A stretch of 7,449 nt of DNA, from assembly GCA_026193555.1 (NCBI GenBank), contig JAPHUU010000290.1, positions 1 to 7,449 on the forward strand. The letters run 5' to 3'. Position 1 is the first letter of the stretch; each line of letters starts with the position of its first letter. The notes under the pieces are model-generated. The model had not been told where the DNA came from and ran no database searches. It was given only the letters and a program-made list of their open reading frames with translations. Source of the stretch: Rhodanobacter sp. (GTDB taxonomy: Bacteria > Pseudomonadota > Gammaproteobacteria > Xanthomonadales > Rhodanobacteraceae). Position numbers and translations under genes: made by a program. Positions 1-5,076 of this stretch are shown here, piece by piece.

Positions 1-513
1 GTAGCCCACCCACGCATGATGAACCGAACCCATGTATTGAAAAAAGCGATACTGCGCGGATAGCTCAACGCCATGGACAGTGCCGTTCAGGTCGAGCCGG
101 AAGATATCGAAATCGCCGTCGCCCGCCCGATGCTGGTTACCCTTGTTGTAGCTCTCGTTGCTGTACTGGAAACGTACCGCACCGCCGAGCTTGATGCCCT
201 CCTTGCCAGCCGGCGCGGCCTGCGCCAGTGTGCTGGCCGCAATCTTCGACGCCGCCGTGGCGATACCGCCGGCCGCGACCGCTGACGAAGATGTCCCCGC
301 TGCCGCTACCGGTGTGCCGGCCTGGGCAAGACGCAGCGCATCGAGCTGCTTCTGCATGTCGTCGATATGCGCCTGCATGAGCGCCATCTTTTGCGCAACC
401 GTGCCCTCATCGCCTCGTACGGTTGACGTGCTTGAACTGCTGGCGAACGCCGGACCGACCAGGCAAATGCCGAGTATTGCCGTCACGGCCAGTGCCATTG
501 GCTTGAATGTCAT
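1..513 (-). CDS. Outer-membrane porin, N-terminal 171 residues (cut by window edge)
   Basis: This is the 5' part of a gene that runs off the left edge; the reading frame is open from the ATG at 513-511 to base 1. Residues 1-24 form a signal peptide (hydrophobic core followed by A-F-A at 22-24). Residues 38-64 (V-A-Q-K-M ... L-R-L-A-Q) look like a short amphipathic coiled coil, as found at the N-terminus of trimeric porins such as the DcaP-like group. A low-complexity Ala/Ser/Gly linker (66-104) follows. From residue 107 the pattern is beta-barrel-like: I-K-L-G-G-A-V-R-F, G-D-F-D-I-F-R-L-D-L-N-G and S-A-Q-Y-R-F-F-Q-Y, ending in H-H-A-W-V-G-Y. The start is preceded by AAAGG about 10 nt upstream. 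It lies 176 nt downstream of a betaine-type binding protein on the same strand, so it may admit the same osmolyte. This substrate is inferred from position only; the precise porin family is not settled. Confidence 0.8.
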   Translation of the reverse strand, partial: MTFKPMALAVTAILGICLVGPAFASSSSTSTVRGDEGTVAQKMALMQAHIDDMQKQLDALRLAQAGTPVAAAGTSSSAVAAGGIATAASKIAASTLAQAAPAGKEGIKLGGAVRFQYSNESYNKGNQHRAGDGDFDIFRLDLNGTVHGVELSAQYRFFQYMGSVHHAWVGY

Positions 514-559
514 TGAATGATTACCTTTGATTGCCTTGCTGAAATGCTGAGACGCACTG

Positions 560-583
560 CTGCCGGCTTGATCAAGCCGGCAG
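560..583. repeat. Perfect 24-bp palindrome upstream of the porin gene
   Basis: The left half CTGCCGGCTTGA is followed directly by its exact reverse complement TCAAGCCGGCAG, with no spacer. It could bind a dimeric regulator or form a hairpin in the porin leader RNA. The bases beyond it on the minus strand are not T-rich, so it does not look like a terminator. Confidence 0.75.
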
Positions 584-626
584 GCAACTTCACGAAACAG
601 CAACGGGACACATGCCACGGTCATGC

Positions 627-658
627 GGCGGCATCGTGCACCGGTGAACGATGCCGCC
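627..658 (-). repeat. Inverted repeat (stem-loop B), 11-bp perfect arms
   Basis: Arms GGCGGCATCGT (627-637) and ACGATGCCGCC (648-658) are exact reverse complements, with a 10-nt loop that contains the palindrome CACCGGTG. It lies 32 nt downstream of the binding-protein stop codon. Its 648-658 arm overlaps stem-loop A at 653-658, so the two cannot form in full together. Confidence 0.7.
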
Positions 659-681
659 CGAAGCAAACTGCCCCGGGCGGC
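653..681 (-). repeat. Inverted repeat (stem-loop A), 8-bp GC-rich arms
   Basis: Arms GCCGCCCG (653-660) and CGGGCGGC (674-681) are exact reverse complements around a 13-nt loop. On the minus strand the structure begins 8 nt after the binding-protein stop codon, so it would form first during transcription. There is no T-run behind it. Confidence 0.65.
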
Positions 682-689
682 TGAAAAGA

Positions 690-1616
690 TCAGGGCTTGG
701 CAGACACCCAGCCGGAGACCAGGTCGGCATGCGCCTTGACCCACTTGCTGGCGTTATCCTGCGCATCGGCTCCCGGCTCCTGATTGGCAGCCATGACCTG
801 CTGCATGTCTGCAGGCGTCCATTTGAATGCATCGAGCGTCGCATAGGCCTTGGGCATGTCCTTTTTCAGGCCCTTGCGCACCAGCGTGTCGATATCTTCG
901 GCACCACCGAAGATGCCTTTCGGATCGCTCAGGTACTTCAGCTGCCAGCGGGCCCACATCCAGTGCGGCGTCCATCCGGTGACGGCGATCCACTGGTGAT
1001 TGTCGATCGCATCCTTGAGTGCGGCGGCCATGGTCGCGCCGCTGCCATCGACCAGCTTGAGGGGCAGCTTGTACGCGGCAATCGCCTTTTGCGTGATCCC
1101 CATCTCACCCGCTCCCGGATCGATACCGACGATGCGGTTCTGGAATTTGTCCGCGTTCGCCGCAAGCTCGCCGATGGAGTTGATCGTCACGTAGTCGGGA
1201 ACCACCAGCCCGATCCTGGTACCGGACATGTTCGGGCCAAGATTGCTCAACTCGTCCCTGGTCTTCGTGTAGTAGTTCGCTTGCGTGCTCGGCAACCAGG
1301 CGCAGACCGTGGCGTCGGCATCGCCATGTGCCAACGCCGAATACATCGCCGCGCCGCTTACCGCAATGGCGTTGACGTGAAAGCCCTGCTGCTCGAGCAC
1401 AGCCTTGATGACATTCGTGGCGGCGGTGCAGCTCGACCACTCCACATAGACCAGCTTGATATCGCCCGAAGCAGATGTCGCCGGCGAAGCGACCGAACTG
1501 GATGTGGCGGTCTTGGCGGCTGGGGTCTCATCTGCCGATTGGGAGCAACCACCGAGGACGGCGGCGGCAAGCACGCTCGCGATGATGGTGCGGAGTCGAA
1601 AGTGTGCAGATTTCAT
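690..1616 (-). CDS. proX: Glycine betaine/proline-type ABC transporter substrate-binding lipoprotein
   Basis: A 308-residue periplasmic binding protein of the OpuAC family that would capture glycine betaine or a related quaternary amine and deliver it to the permease. Residues 1-23 are a lipoprotein signal ending in the lipobox L-G-G-C, so Cys24 should be lipidated; a Ser/Ala/Thr-rich tether (25-50) follows. The binding domain begins with I-K-L-V-Y-V-E-W (W60) and contains C-A-W-L-P-S (W107) and the family-typical stretch W-I-A-V-T-G-W-T-P-H-W-M-W around 209-221. These Trp residues are candidates for the aromatic cage that holds the trimethylammonium group; which ones do so cannot be fixed here. 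The start at 1616 has AGGA about 8 nt upstream. It lies 28 nt after the permease stop in the same operon. The exact substrate (glycine betaine, proline betaine, choline, carnitine) is not resolved. Confidence 0.9.
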   Translation of the reverse strand: MKSAHFRLRTIIASVLAAAVLGGCSQSADETPAAKTATSSSVASPATSASGDIKLVYVEWSSCTAATNVIKAVLEQQGFHVNAIAVSGAAMYSALAHGDADATVCAWLPSTQANYYTKTRDELSNLGPNMSGTRIGLVVPDYVTINSIGELAANADKFQNRIVGIDPGAGEMGITQKAIAAYKLPLKLVDGSGATMAAALKDAIDNHQWIAVTGWTPHWMWARWQLKYLSDPKGIFGGAEDIDTLVRKGLKKDMPKAYATLDAFKWTPADMQQVMAANQEPGADAQDNASKWVKAHADLVSGWVSAKP

Positions 1617-1644
1617 GGAAAATTCCTGTGGTTATTTGCGCGAT

Positions 1645-2496
1645 TCATTTCGCGCTACTTGAAGACGACTGACGCCCGATGCGTTGGGTGATGCGATCGA
1701 GGATCATCGCCAGAATCACGATGGCGATACCGGCCTCGAAGCCCTTGCCCGGCTCAAGCCGCTGGATCGCCTGCCAGACTTTTCCGCCGAGTCCGCCTGC
1801 ACCGATCATGGCGGCGATCACCACCATGGAGAGCGACAGCATGATGGTCTGGTTGATGCCGGCCATGATCGTTGGCATCGCCATTGGCAATTGCACCTTC
1901 AACAATTTCTGCCGCCGGGTGGAACCAAAGGCGTCAGCCGCCTCGATCAGGTCGGTCGGCACCTGGCGTATACCCAGCGCGGTCAGTCGGATGGTTGGCG
2001 GCGTGGCGAAGATCACCGTCGCCACACTGGCCGAAACTGCACCCAGACCAAAGAACGGGATCGCCGGAATCAAATACACAAAGGCCGGCATGGTCTGCAT
2101 GACGTCCAGAGTCGGCATCACCACTTTTGAAACCCTGCGGTTGAGCGCAGCAGCGATGCCCAACGGCAAACCGATGGCCACCGCGATCACGGTGGAGATC
2201 AGCACCAGCGTGAAAGTCTCCAGCGTCTCCGGCCACAATCGCAGATCCCACACGAACAACAGACCCAACGCGCAAAACAGGCCCACACGTCGCCCGGCAA
2301 CACGCCAGCCGAGCAGAGCAACCGCCGCGATCAGCAACCACGGAGGCAGCCACAGCAGCGCCGTCGTGACGCCGTCGATGGCAATCGAAACGGCATGGCT
2401 CAGCGCCTTGGTGATGAACGCGAAGTGGGTGGTGAGCCAGTCCAGCGAGACATCGATGATGTGCGCCAAGGGGAATTTGGGAATGTTCAAGCTCAT
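1645..2496 (-). CDS. proW: Glycine betaine/proline ABC transporter permease
   Basis: A 283-residue inner-membrane permease of the ProW/OpuAB family, forming the translocation pore for the osmolyte. Hydrophobic segments lie near residues 50-68, 70-86, 95-118, 135-165, 212-233 and 254-268. The region D-V-M-Q-T-M-P-A-F-V-Y-L-I-P-A-I-P-F-F-G-L-G (131-152) is strongly typical of ProW. The EAA loop that contacts the ATPase is E-A-A-D-A-F-G-S (185-192), followed by L-P-M-A-M-P-T-I-M-A-G-I-N-Q. I chose the ATG at 2496 rather than the upstream in-frame ATG at 2649: it overlaps the ATPase stop as ATGA, has AGGAG about 9 nt upstream, and the longer version would add 51 Arg/Cys-rich residues encoded in another frame of the ATPase gene. 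The overlap implies translational coupling with the ATPase. The tail (276-283) is an unusual run of serines. Confidence 0.92.
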   Translation of the reverse strand: MSLNIPKFPLAHIIDVSLDWLTTHFAFITKALSHAVSIAIDGVTTALLWLPPWLLIAAVALLGWRVAGRRVGLFCALGLLFVWDLRLWPETLETFTLVLISTVIAVAIGLPLGIAAALNRRVSKVVMPTLDVMQTMPAFVYLIPAIPFFGLGAVSASVATVIFATPPTIRLTALGIRQVPTDLIEAADAFGSTRRQKLLKVQLPMAMPTIMAGINQTIMLSLSMVVIAAMIGAGGLGGKVWQAIQRLEPGKGFEAGIAIVILAMILDRITQRIGRQSSSSSAK

Positions 2497-3728
2497 GTGC
2501 TTTCGCTCCTCTCGAGCGTGCCATTCGAACTGGCAGCATCGGCATCTTCCGAAGAGTTGCTCACGGCTAGCGCCGAAATCACTCCGGCACGCGTGACCAT
2601 GCCGAGCAACTTGCCTGCCTCGTCCACCACCGGCAAGGCCTGTGGCCATTCAGCGAGAATGTTGATGACGCTTATCAACGGCGCATCCAGTCCGATCGTC
2701 GGTGTTTCCTCGACCAGACCGTCAATGACTCGCTTGCCAGCACGGGCCGCCTCGACGGCAACGTCCAGCGAGATCGAGCCGAGCAGCGTGTAGTCGCGCC
2801 GCACGACCAGCAGGCTGCTGTAGTTTTCCTCATTCATTTTGTGCAACACGGTGCGCGGGCCATCCTGTGGGTAACCCACCACACGGGCCGGATGCATTAC
2901 CGAGCGCACAGTCAGCACGCGAGACATGTCCACATGCTCGACAAAGCGTTCGACGTAAGCACTCGCCGGATTGTTGAGAATGTCTTCCGGCGTACCGCTC
3001 TGCACGATGCCGCCGTCCTTCATCAACACGATGCGGTCGCCGAGCTGCAGCGCTTCATCAAGATCGTGGGTGATGAAGACGATGGTCTTCTTCATGCGTT
3101 GCTGCAGCGACACCAATTCGTGCTGCATGTCCCGACGGATCAACGGATCCAGCGCGCTGAACGCCTCATCCATGAGCAGGATGTCGGATTTCACAGCCAG
3201 CGCCCGTGCCAGGCCCACACGTTGCTGCATACCACCACTGAGCTGATGCGGGTAGGCGCCATCCCAACCTTTGAGTCCGACGAGTTCGAGTGCCTCTATC
3301 GCCTGCTCGCGTCGCACCTTCTCATCGACACCCTGAATTTCCAGTCCATAGGCAGCGTTGTCGGCCACCGTGCGATAGGGAAACAGTGCAAAATGCTGGA
3401 ACACCATGCTGATCTTGCGCCGCCGCAACGCCAGCAGTTGCTCGCGATCGTAGCGCGTGATGTCTTCCCCATCGATGTGAATCGAGCCACGCGTGGGCGT
3501 ATTGAGGCGATTGAGGCAACGGATGAGGGTCGACTTGCCGCTGCCGCTGAGTCCCATCACAACAAGCAGCTCGCCTTCCTGCACTTCGAACGAGACATCC
3601 GCGATACCGACGGCATTTCCGGTCGCTCTGATATCGGCGTGACTGACCCCCTGATCAAGCATGCGCAACGCGTGCTGCGGGCGGGGCCCGAAAATTTTGG
3701 TGAGATGTTCGACTTTGATTTTTGGCAT
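2493..3728 (-). CDS. proV: Glycine betaine/proline ABC transporter ATP-binding protein with CBS domains
   Basis: A 411-residue cytoplasmic ATPase of the ProV/OpuAA family that powers osmolyte uptake. Walker A is G-L-S-G-S-G-K-S-T (59-67), the Q-loop is in V-F-Q-H-F-A-L-F-P (Q111), the ABC signature is L-S-G-G-M-Q-Q-R (163-170), Walker B is I-L-L-M-D-E (183-188) followed by the D-loop S-A-L-D, and the H-loop His is H221. The N-terminus carries the usual ProV insertion before the first core strand. Residues about 275-388 form a tandem CBS module, which in OpuA-type transporters senses ionic strength or c-di-AMP. The last 20 residues are hydrophilic and carry five acidic residues against one Arg. 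The start codon has AAGGG only about 4 nt upstream, a short spacing. It is the first gene of the minus-strand operon. All catalytic motifs are intact, so it should be active. Confidence 0.94.
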   Translation of the reverse strand: MPKIKVEHLTKIFGPRPQHALRMLDQGVSHADIRATGNAVGIADVSFEVQEGELLVVMGLSGSGKSTLIRCLNRLNTPTRGSIHIDGEDITRYDREQLLALRRRKISMVFQHFALFPYRTVADNAAYGLEIQGVDEKVRREQAIEALELVGLKGWDGAYPHQLSGGMQQRVGLARALAVKSDILLMDEAFSALDPLIRRDMQHELVSLQQRMKKTIVFITHDLDEALQLGDRIVLMKDGGIVQSGTPEDILNNPASAYVERFVEHVDMSRVLTVRSVMHPARVVGYPQDGPRTVLHKMNEENYSSLLVVRRDYTLLGSISLDVAVEAARAGKRVIDGLVEETPTIGLDAPLISVINILAEWPQALPVVDEAGKLLGMVTRAGVISALAVSNSSEDADAASSNGTLERSEST

Positions 3729-3862
3729 CAGCCCTTGGTCGGGTTAACACGCCAATCTCGCGTTCTGGCAAGAGGCTCTCGCAACAGAAAGCCGCGGCAC
3801 GGGGAAAACCTCCCGCTGGCCACGGACACGGAAGGCGTGTCGGTCCAGTTTCTTGTGATCAG

Positions 3863-3882
3863 GTGTGAACCAACGGTAACAC
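3863..3882. promoter_or_regulatory. Operator-like imperfect inverted repeat upstream of the ATPase gene
   Basis: The 20-bp site starts GTGT and ends ACAC; 6 of its 10 symmetric base pairs match (four outer pairs plus two inner ones). It sits about 135-155 nt upstream of the ATPase start. A 9-bp direct repeat, ACACGGAAG, occurs at 3879-3887 (overlapping the site) and again at 3826-3834. This could be a regulator-binding region for the osmolyte operon, but symmetry of this quality also arises by chance. Confidence 0.25.
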
Positions 3883-4048
3883 GGAAGACCCGCAGCCCCT
3901 AACTTGTCGGAACCAAATGCACGGATGCGACACTGCTTTCATCGCGTGAAAAACATCCTTTTCAAAGCGATATTCAACGAAATGAATTCTTGCTTTCACT
4001 AGTTATCGCATCGACAGAAAAAAAGATCTGCCAAATCTCAATCGCGTG

Positions 4049-4077
4049 TTTACACATCGTGAATTTGGAACTCATAT
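4049..4077 (+). promoter_or_regulatory. Candidate promoter for the small TIGR03067-like gene
   Basis: TTTACA at 4049-4054 matches the sigma-70 -35 consensus in 5 of 6 positions. After a 17-bp spacer comes TCATAT at 4072-4077, a weak -10 match (3 of 6). Transcription from here would give a leader of roughly 190 nt. The inverted repeat at 4064-4088 is centred on this -10 element. Confidence 0.3.
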
Positions 4078-4088
4078 GGACTTCCAAA
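4064..4088. repeat. Inverted repeat over the candidate -10 element
   Basis: Arms TTTGGAA (4064-4070) and TTCCAAA (4082-4088) are exact reverse complements separated by 11 bp that contain CATATG. The 25-bp size and position over a possible promoter suggest a repressor operator. No known regulator consensus is recognised. Confidence 0.45.
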
Positions 4089-4195
4089 CGGCCAAACAGA
4101 TAGTTCCATCGGAAAAGCTCGAGGCTCCTCCTGGAAACGTGCGGGTGATTGGCATGCAGGGGCTGCACCACAGCCCATACGGGGCAAGCCTTTAC

Positions 4196-4261
4196 GGGAA
4201 GAAGGGGGTGGCATGTTAATTTGCCGCGCGTGATTCAATGAACCCGGCCCCTTTTCTTCCC
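4196..4261 (+). repeat. Long-range imperfect inverted repeat in the leader of the TIGR03067-like gene
   Basis: The arm at 4196-4208 (GGGAAGAA then GGGGG) pairs with 4248-4261 (CCCC, TT, then TTCTTCCC): eight perfect outer pairs, a short mismatch or bulge, then about four G-C pairs. The loop is about 39 nt. The 3' arm ends just before the ribosome-binding site AAGGA (4265-4269), so folding could influence translation. The purine/pyrimidine bias of the arms makes chance pairing more likely than usual. Confidence 0.35.
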
Positions 4262-4274
4262 ATCAAGGATTGAG

Positions 4275-4685
4275 ATGTCACAAATTCCGGAAGACCTGCA
4301 TTTGACTGACTCGGACCGTGACCTGGCGGCCCTGCAAGGTGCGTGGGAGCAAACGGACCTTGAGGCTGATGGTATTTCCAACCCGCCTGATGACCATGGC
4401 GCTCCGGGTGCGCTCTGCAGATTCACGGGCAACCATTTTGCAGTCCGGACCATTGAAGGCACGCTGCTGCTGGAGGGAACGTTCACGATCGACGCTTCGG
4501 CTGCCCCCAGGCAAATTACCTGGGTTGATTCCATGGGAGCGAATAGGGGTGAGGCGCTGCCCGCCATCTACAAGCTCGAAGGCGACCACTTTGTTTTCAT
4601 CGCGGGAGATGAGGACAAGCCACGACCAACCACATTCCGAACGGGCCCGGGTCAAACCATGCGGACATTTGTTCGCAAATGGTGA
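4275..4685 (+). CDS. Small TIGR03067-like protein of unknown function
   Basis: This 136-residue protein resembles the TIGR03067 family, small domains found in many copies in Planctomycetes and sporadically elsewhere; their biochemical role is not known. Family-like features are L-Q-G-A-W-E at 20-25 (family: L-Q-G-x-W), the strand pair L-L-L-E-G-T-F-T-I-D at 64-73, I-Y-K-L-E-G-D-H-F at 98-106, and the closing block R-P-T-T-F-R-T-G-P-G (117-126). The overall pattern is a run of short beta strands. There is no signal peptide, lipobox or membrane segment, so it should be cytosolic, and it is acidic in its first 40 residues. AAGGA lies 5 nt before the ATG, supporting this start. It stands alone, divergent from the betaine operon. 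Assignment rests on remembered family patterns and should be confirmed by a profile search. Confidence 0.75.
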   Translation: MSQIPEDLHLTDSDRDLAALQGAWEQTDLEADGISNPPDDHGAPGALCRFTGNHFAVRTIEGTLLLEGTFTIDASAAPRQITWVDSMGANRGEALPAIYKLEGDHFVFIAGDEDKPRPTTFRTGPGQTMRTFVRKW

Positions 4686-4691
4686 ATCCAA

Positions 4692-4727
4692 AGCTGCCCT
4701 TGCGGCGCTGAGGACGGCCGGGCAGCT
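4692..4727 (+). terminator. Stem-loop after the TIGR03067-like gene, possible terminator without T-run
   Basis: Arms AGCTGCCC (4692-4699) and GGGCAGCT (4720-4727) are exact reverse complements around a 20-nt loop, starting 6 nt after the stop codon. No T-run follows, so it is at best a Rho-assisted or 3'-stabilising structure. Confidence 0.35.
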
Positions 4728-4771
4728 GTGGCCGACCCATTCATTGCTGCCGTTCGGCGCGACTCTCCTGC

Positions 4772-4792
4772 ATGGGGTTCTACCCCATTTTC
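4772..4792 (+). terminator. Short hairpin with T-stretch
   Basis: Arms ATGGGGT (4772-4778) and ACCCCAT (4782-4788) flank a 3-nt loop and are followed by TTT and C. On the plus strand this is a plausible short terminator for the gene ending at 4685. It also sits exactly at the 3' end of the transposase remnant (its stop codon is inside the hairpin), so it may instead belong to the old insertion element. Confidence 0.4.
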
Positions 4793-5015
4793 GCGGACGG
4801 TTGAGTCAAGGCCGTGAAGGCCTGATCCCGGACTTCGATTCTGCGTTGCATCCGGGAATTGTGGAAGCGTTCGATATAGTCAAGAAAGACGTCGGGCCGT
4901 GCTTCGACCAGGGTCAAGTAGCGGCGACGGCGGACGCGTTCGCGTTTGATCATGCCGAAGAAACCCTCCCCCGAGTGGCTGCCGCGGCAGTGACTTTCGG
5001 CAGGTCTTTCGTCAC
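4780..5015 (-). pseudogene. IS3-family transposase, C-terminal remnant
   Basis: The minus-strand frame encodes the end of an IS3-family DDE integrase-type transposase. E-G-F-F-G-M-I-K-R-E-R-V followed by R-R-R-R-Y-L-T and D-Y-I-E-R-F-H-N is the typical C-terminal block around and after the catalytic Glu (normally D-N-A-x-x-E-x-F-F, then the Y-I-E-x-F-x-N motif). Here the D-N part is replaced by C-R-G-S-H-S-G before the Glu, so the motif is decayed. No homology is visible upstream of about 5015: the first two catalytic Asp residues, the HTH orfA and the element's left end are missing. Only about 75 of the usual roughly 280 orfB residues remain, hence it is inactive. The right boundary of the remnant is approximate. 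I saw no clear terminal inverted repeat pair or target duplication. Confidence 0.75.
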
Positions 5016-5020
5016 GCGTT

Positions 5021-5033
5021 GATATGTTATATC
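5021..5033. promoter_or_regulatory. AT-rich inverted repeat ahead of the efflux operon
   Basis: GATAT (5021-5025), GTT, ATATC (5029-5033) is a perfect short inverted repeat and the only AT-rich island near the efflux genes. It contains TTATAT (5027-5032), a possible -10 element, but I see no good -35 at 16-18 bp. It could be a promoter/operator for the efflux operon or leftover element DNA. Confidence 0.3.
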
Positions 5034-5076
5034 GTTCCAATCTGCCCTGCCCTTTCCTTGCCTGAAGACACGCCGC

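Larger units (their letters stand above)
514..689 (-). other. Intercistronic region between binding protein and porin, rich in inverted repeats
   Basis: This 176-nt gap holds no convincing gene. On the minus strand it starts with two overlapping stem-loops right after the binding-protein stop codon and ends with a perfect 24-bp palindrome about 47 nt before the porin start. None of the stems is followed by a T-run in the minus-strand direction, so a classical intrinsic terminator is not supported. The region could stabilise the upstream mRNA, attenuate transcription into the porin gene, or carry a separate porin promoter. I cannot distinguish these from sequence alone. Confidence 0.6.
3729..4274. 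other. Divergent intergenic region between betaine operon and TIGR03067-like gene
   Basis: This 546-bp stretch has no convincing coding region; short open frames here lack family features and ribosome sites. The part from about 3940 to 4090 is clearly more AT-rich than the genes on either side, as expected of a divergent promoter region. It holds several inverted and direct repeats, listed separately. I could not find a convincing sigma-70 promoter for the minus-strand operon, but a candidate for the plus-strand gene is visible at 4049-4077. Confidence 0.6.
4686..5076. other. Intergenic region holding a transposase remnant
   Basis: About 390 bp between the TIGR03067-like gene and the efflux operon. 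The left 95 bp contain a GC-rich stem-loop but no gene. The middle (about 4780-5015) is covered on the minus strand by a decayed transposase tail. The last 60 bp before 5077 contain an AT-rich island that may hold the efflux promoter. Confidence 0.6.

Noticed and set aside
73..520. Plus-strand open frames at the left edge
   Set aside because: They are antisense to a porin start with a good signal peptide and coiled coil, and show low-complexity Ala/Arg composition.
651..1691. Long plus-strand open frame (346 codons) opposite the binding-protein gene
   Set aside because: It lies antisense to a clear OpuAC-family gene, is rich in Arg and His, has no family features, and is explained by high GC content.
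1679..2596. Plus-strand open frame (305 codons) opposite the permease
   Set aside because: It is the antisense frame of a clear ProW-type permease; its hydrophobic stretches mirror permease codons.
2841..3902. Long plus-strand open frame (353 codons) opposite the ATPase gene
   Set aside because: It is antisense to an ATPase with all motifs intact; its His/Arg-rich translation shows no domain pattern.
3947..3964. TGAAAA / TTTTCA inverted repeat with 6-nt loop
   Set aside because: Six-base AT-rich arms in an AT-rich stretch are expected by chance; no T-run or promoter placement supports it.
3974..4238. Short minus-strand open frames in the divergent intergenic region
   Set aside because: They lack ribosome-binding sites and recognisable features and lie across the candidate promoter and inverted repeats.
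4318..5022. Plus-strand open frame of 234 codons overlapping the TIGR03067-like gene
   Set aside because: It is out of frame with the recognised protein, then crosses the transposase remnant antisense; no ribosome site or domain is seen.
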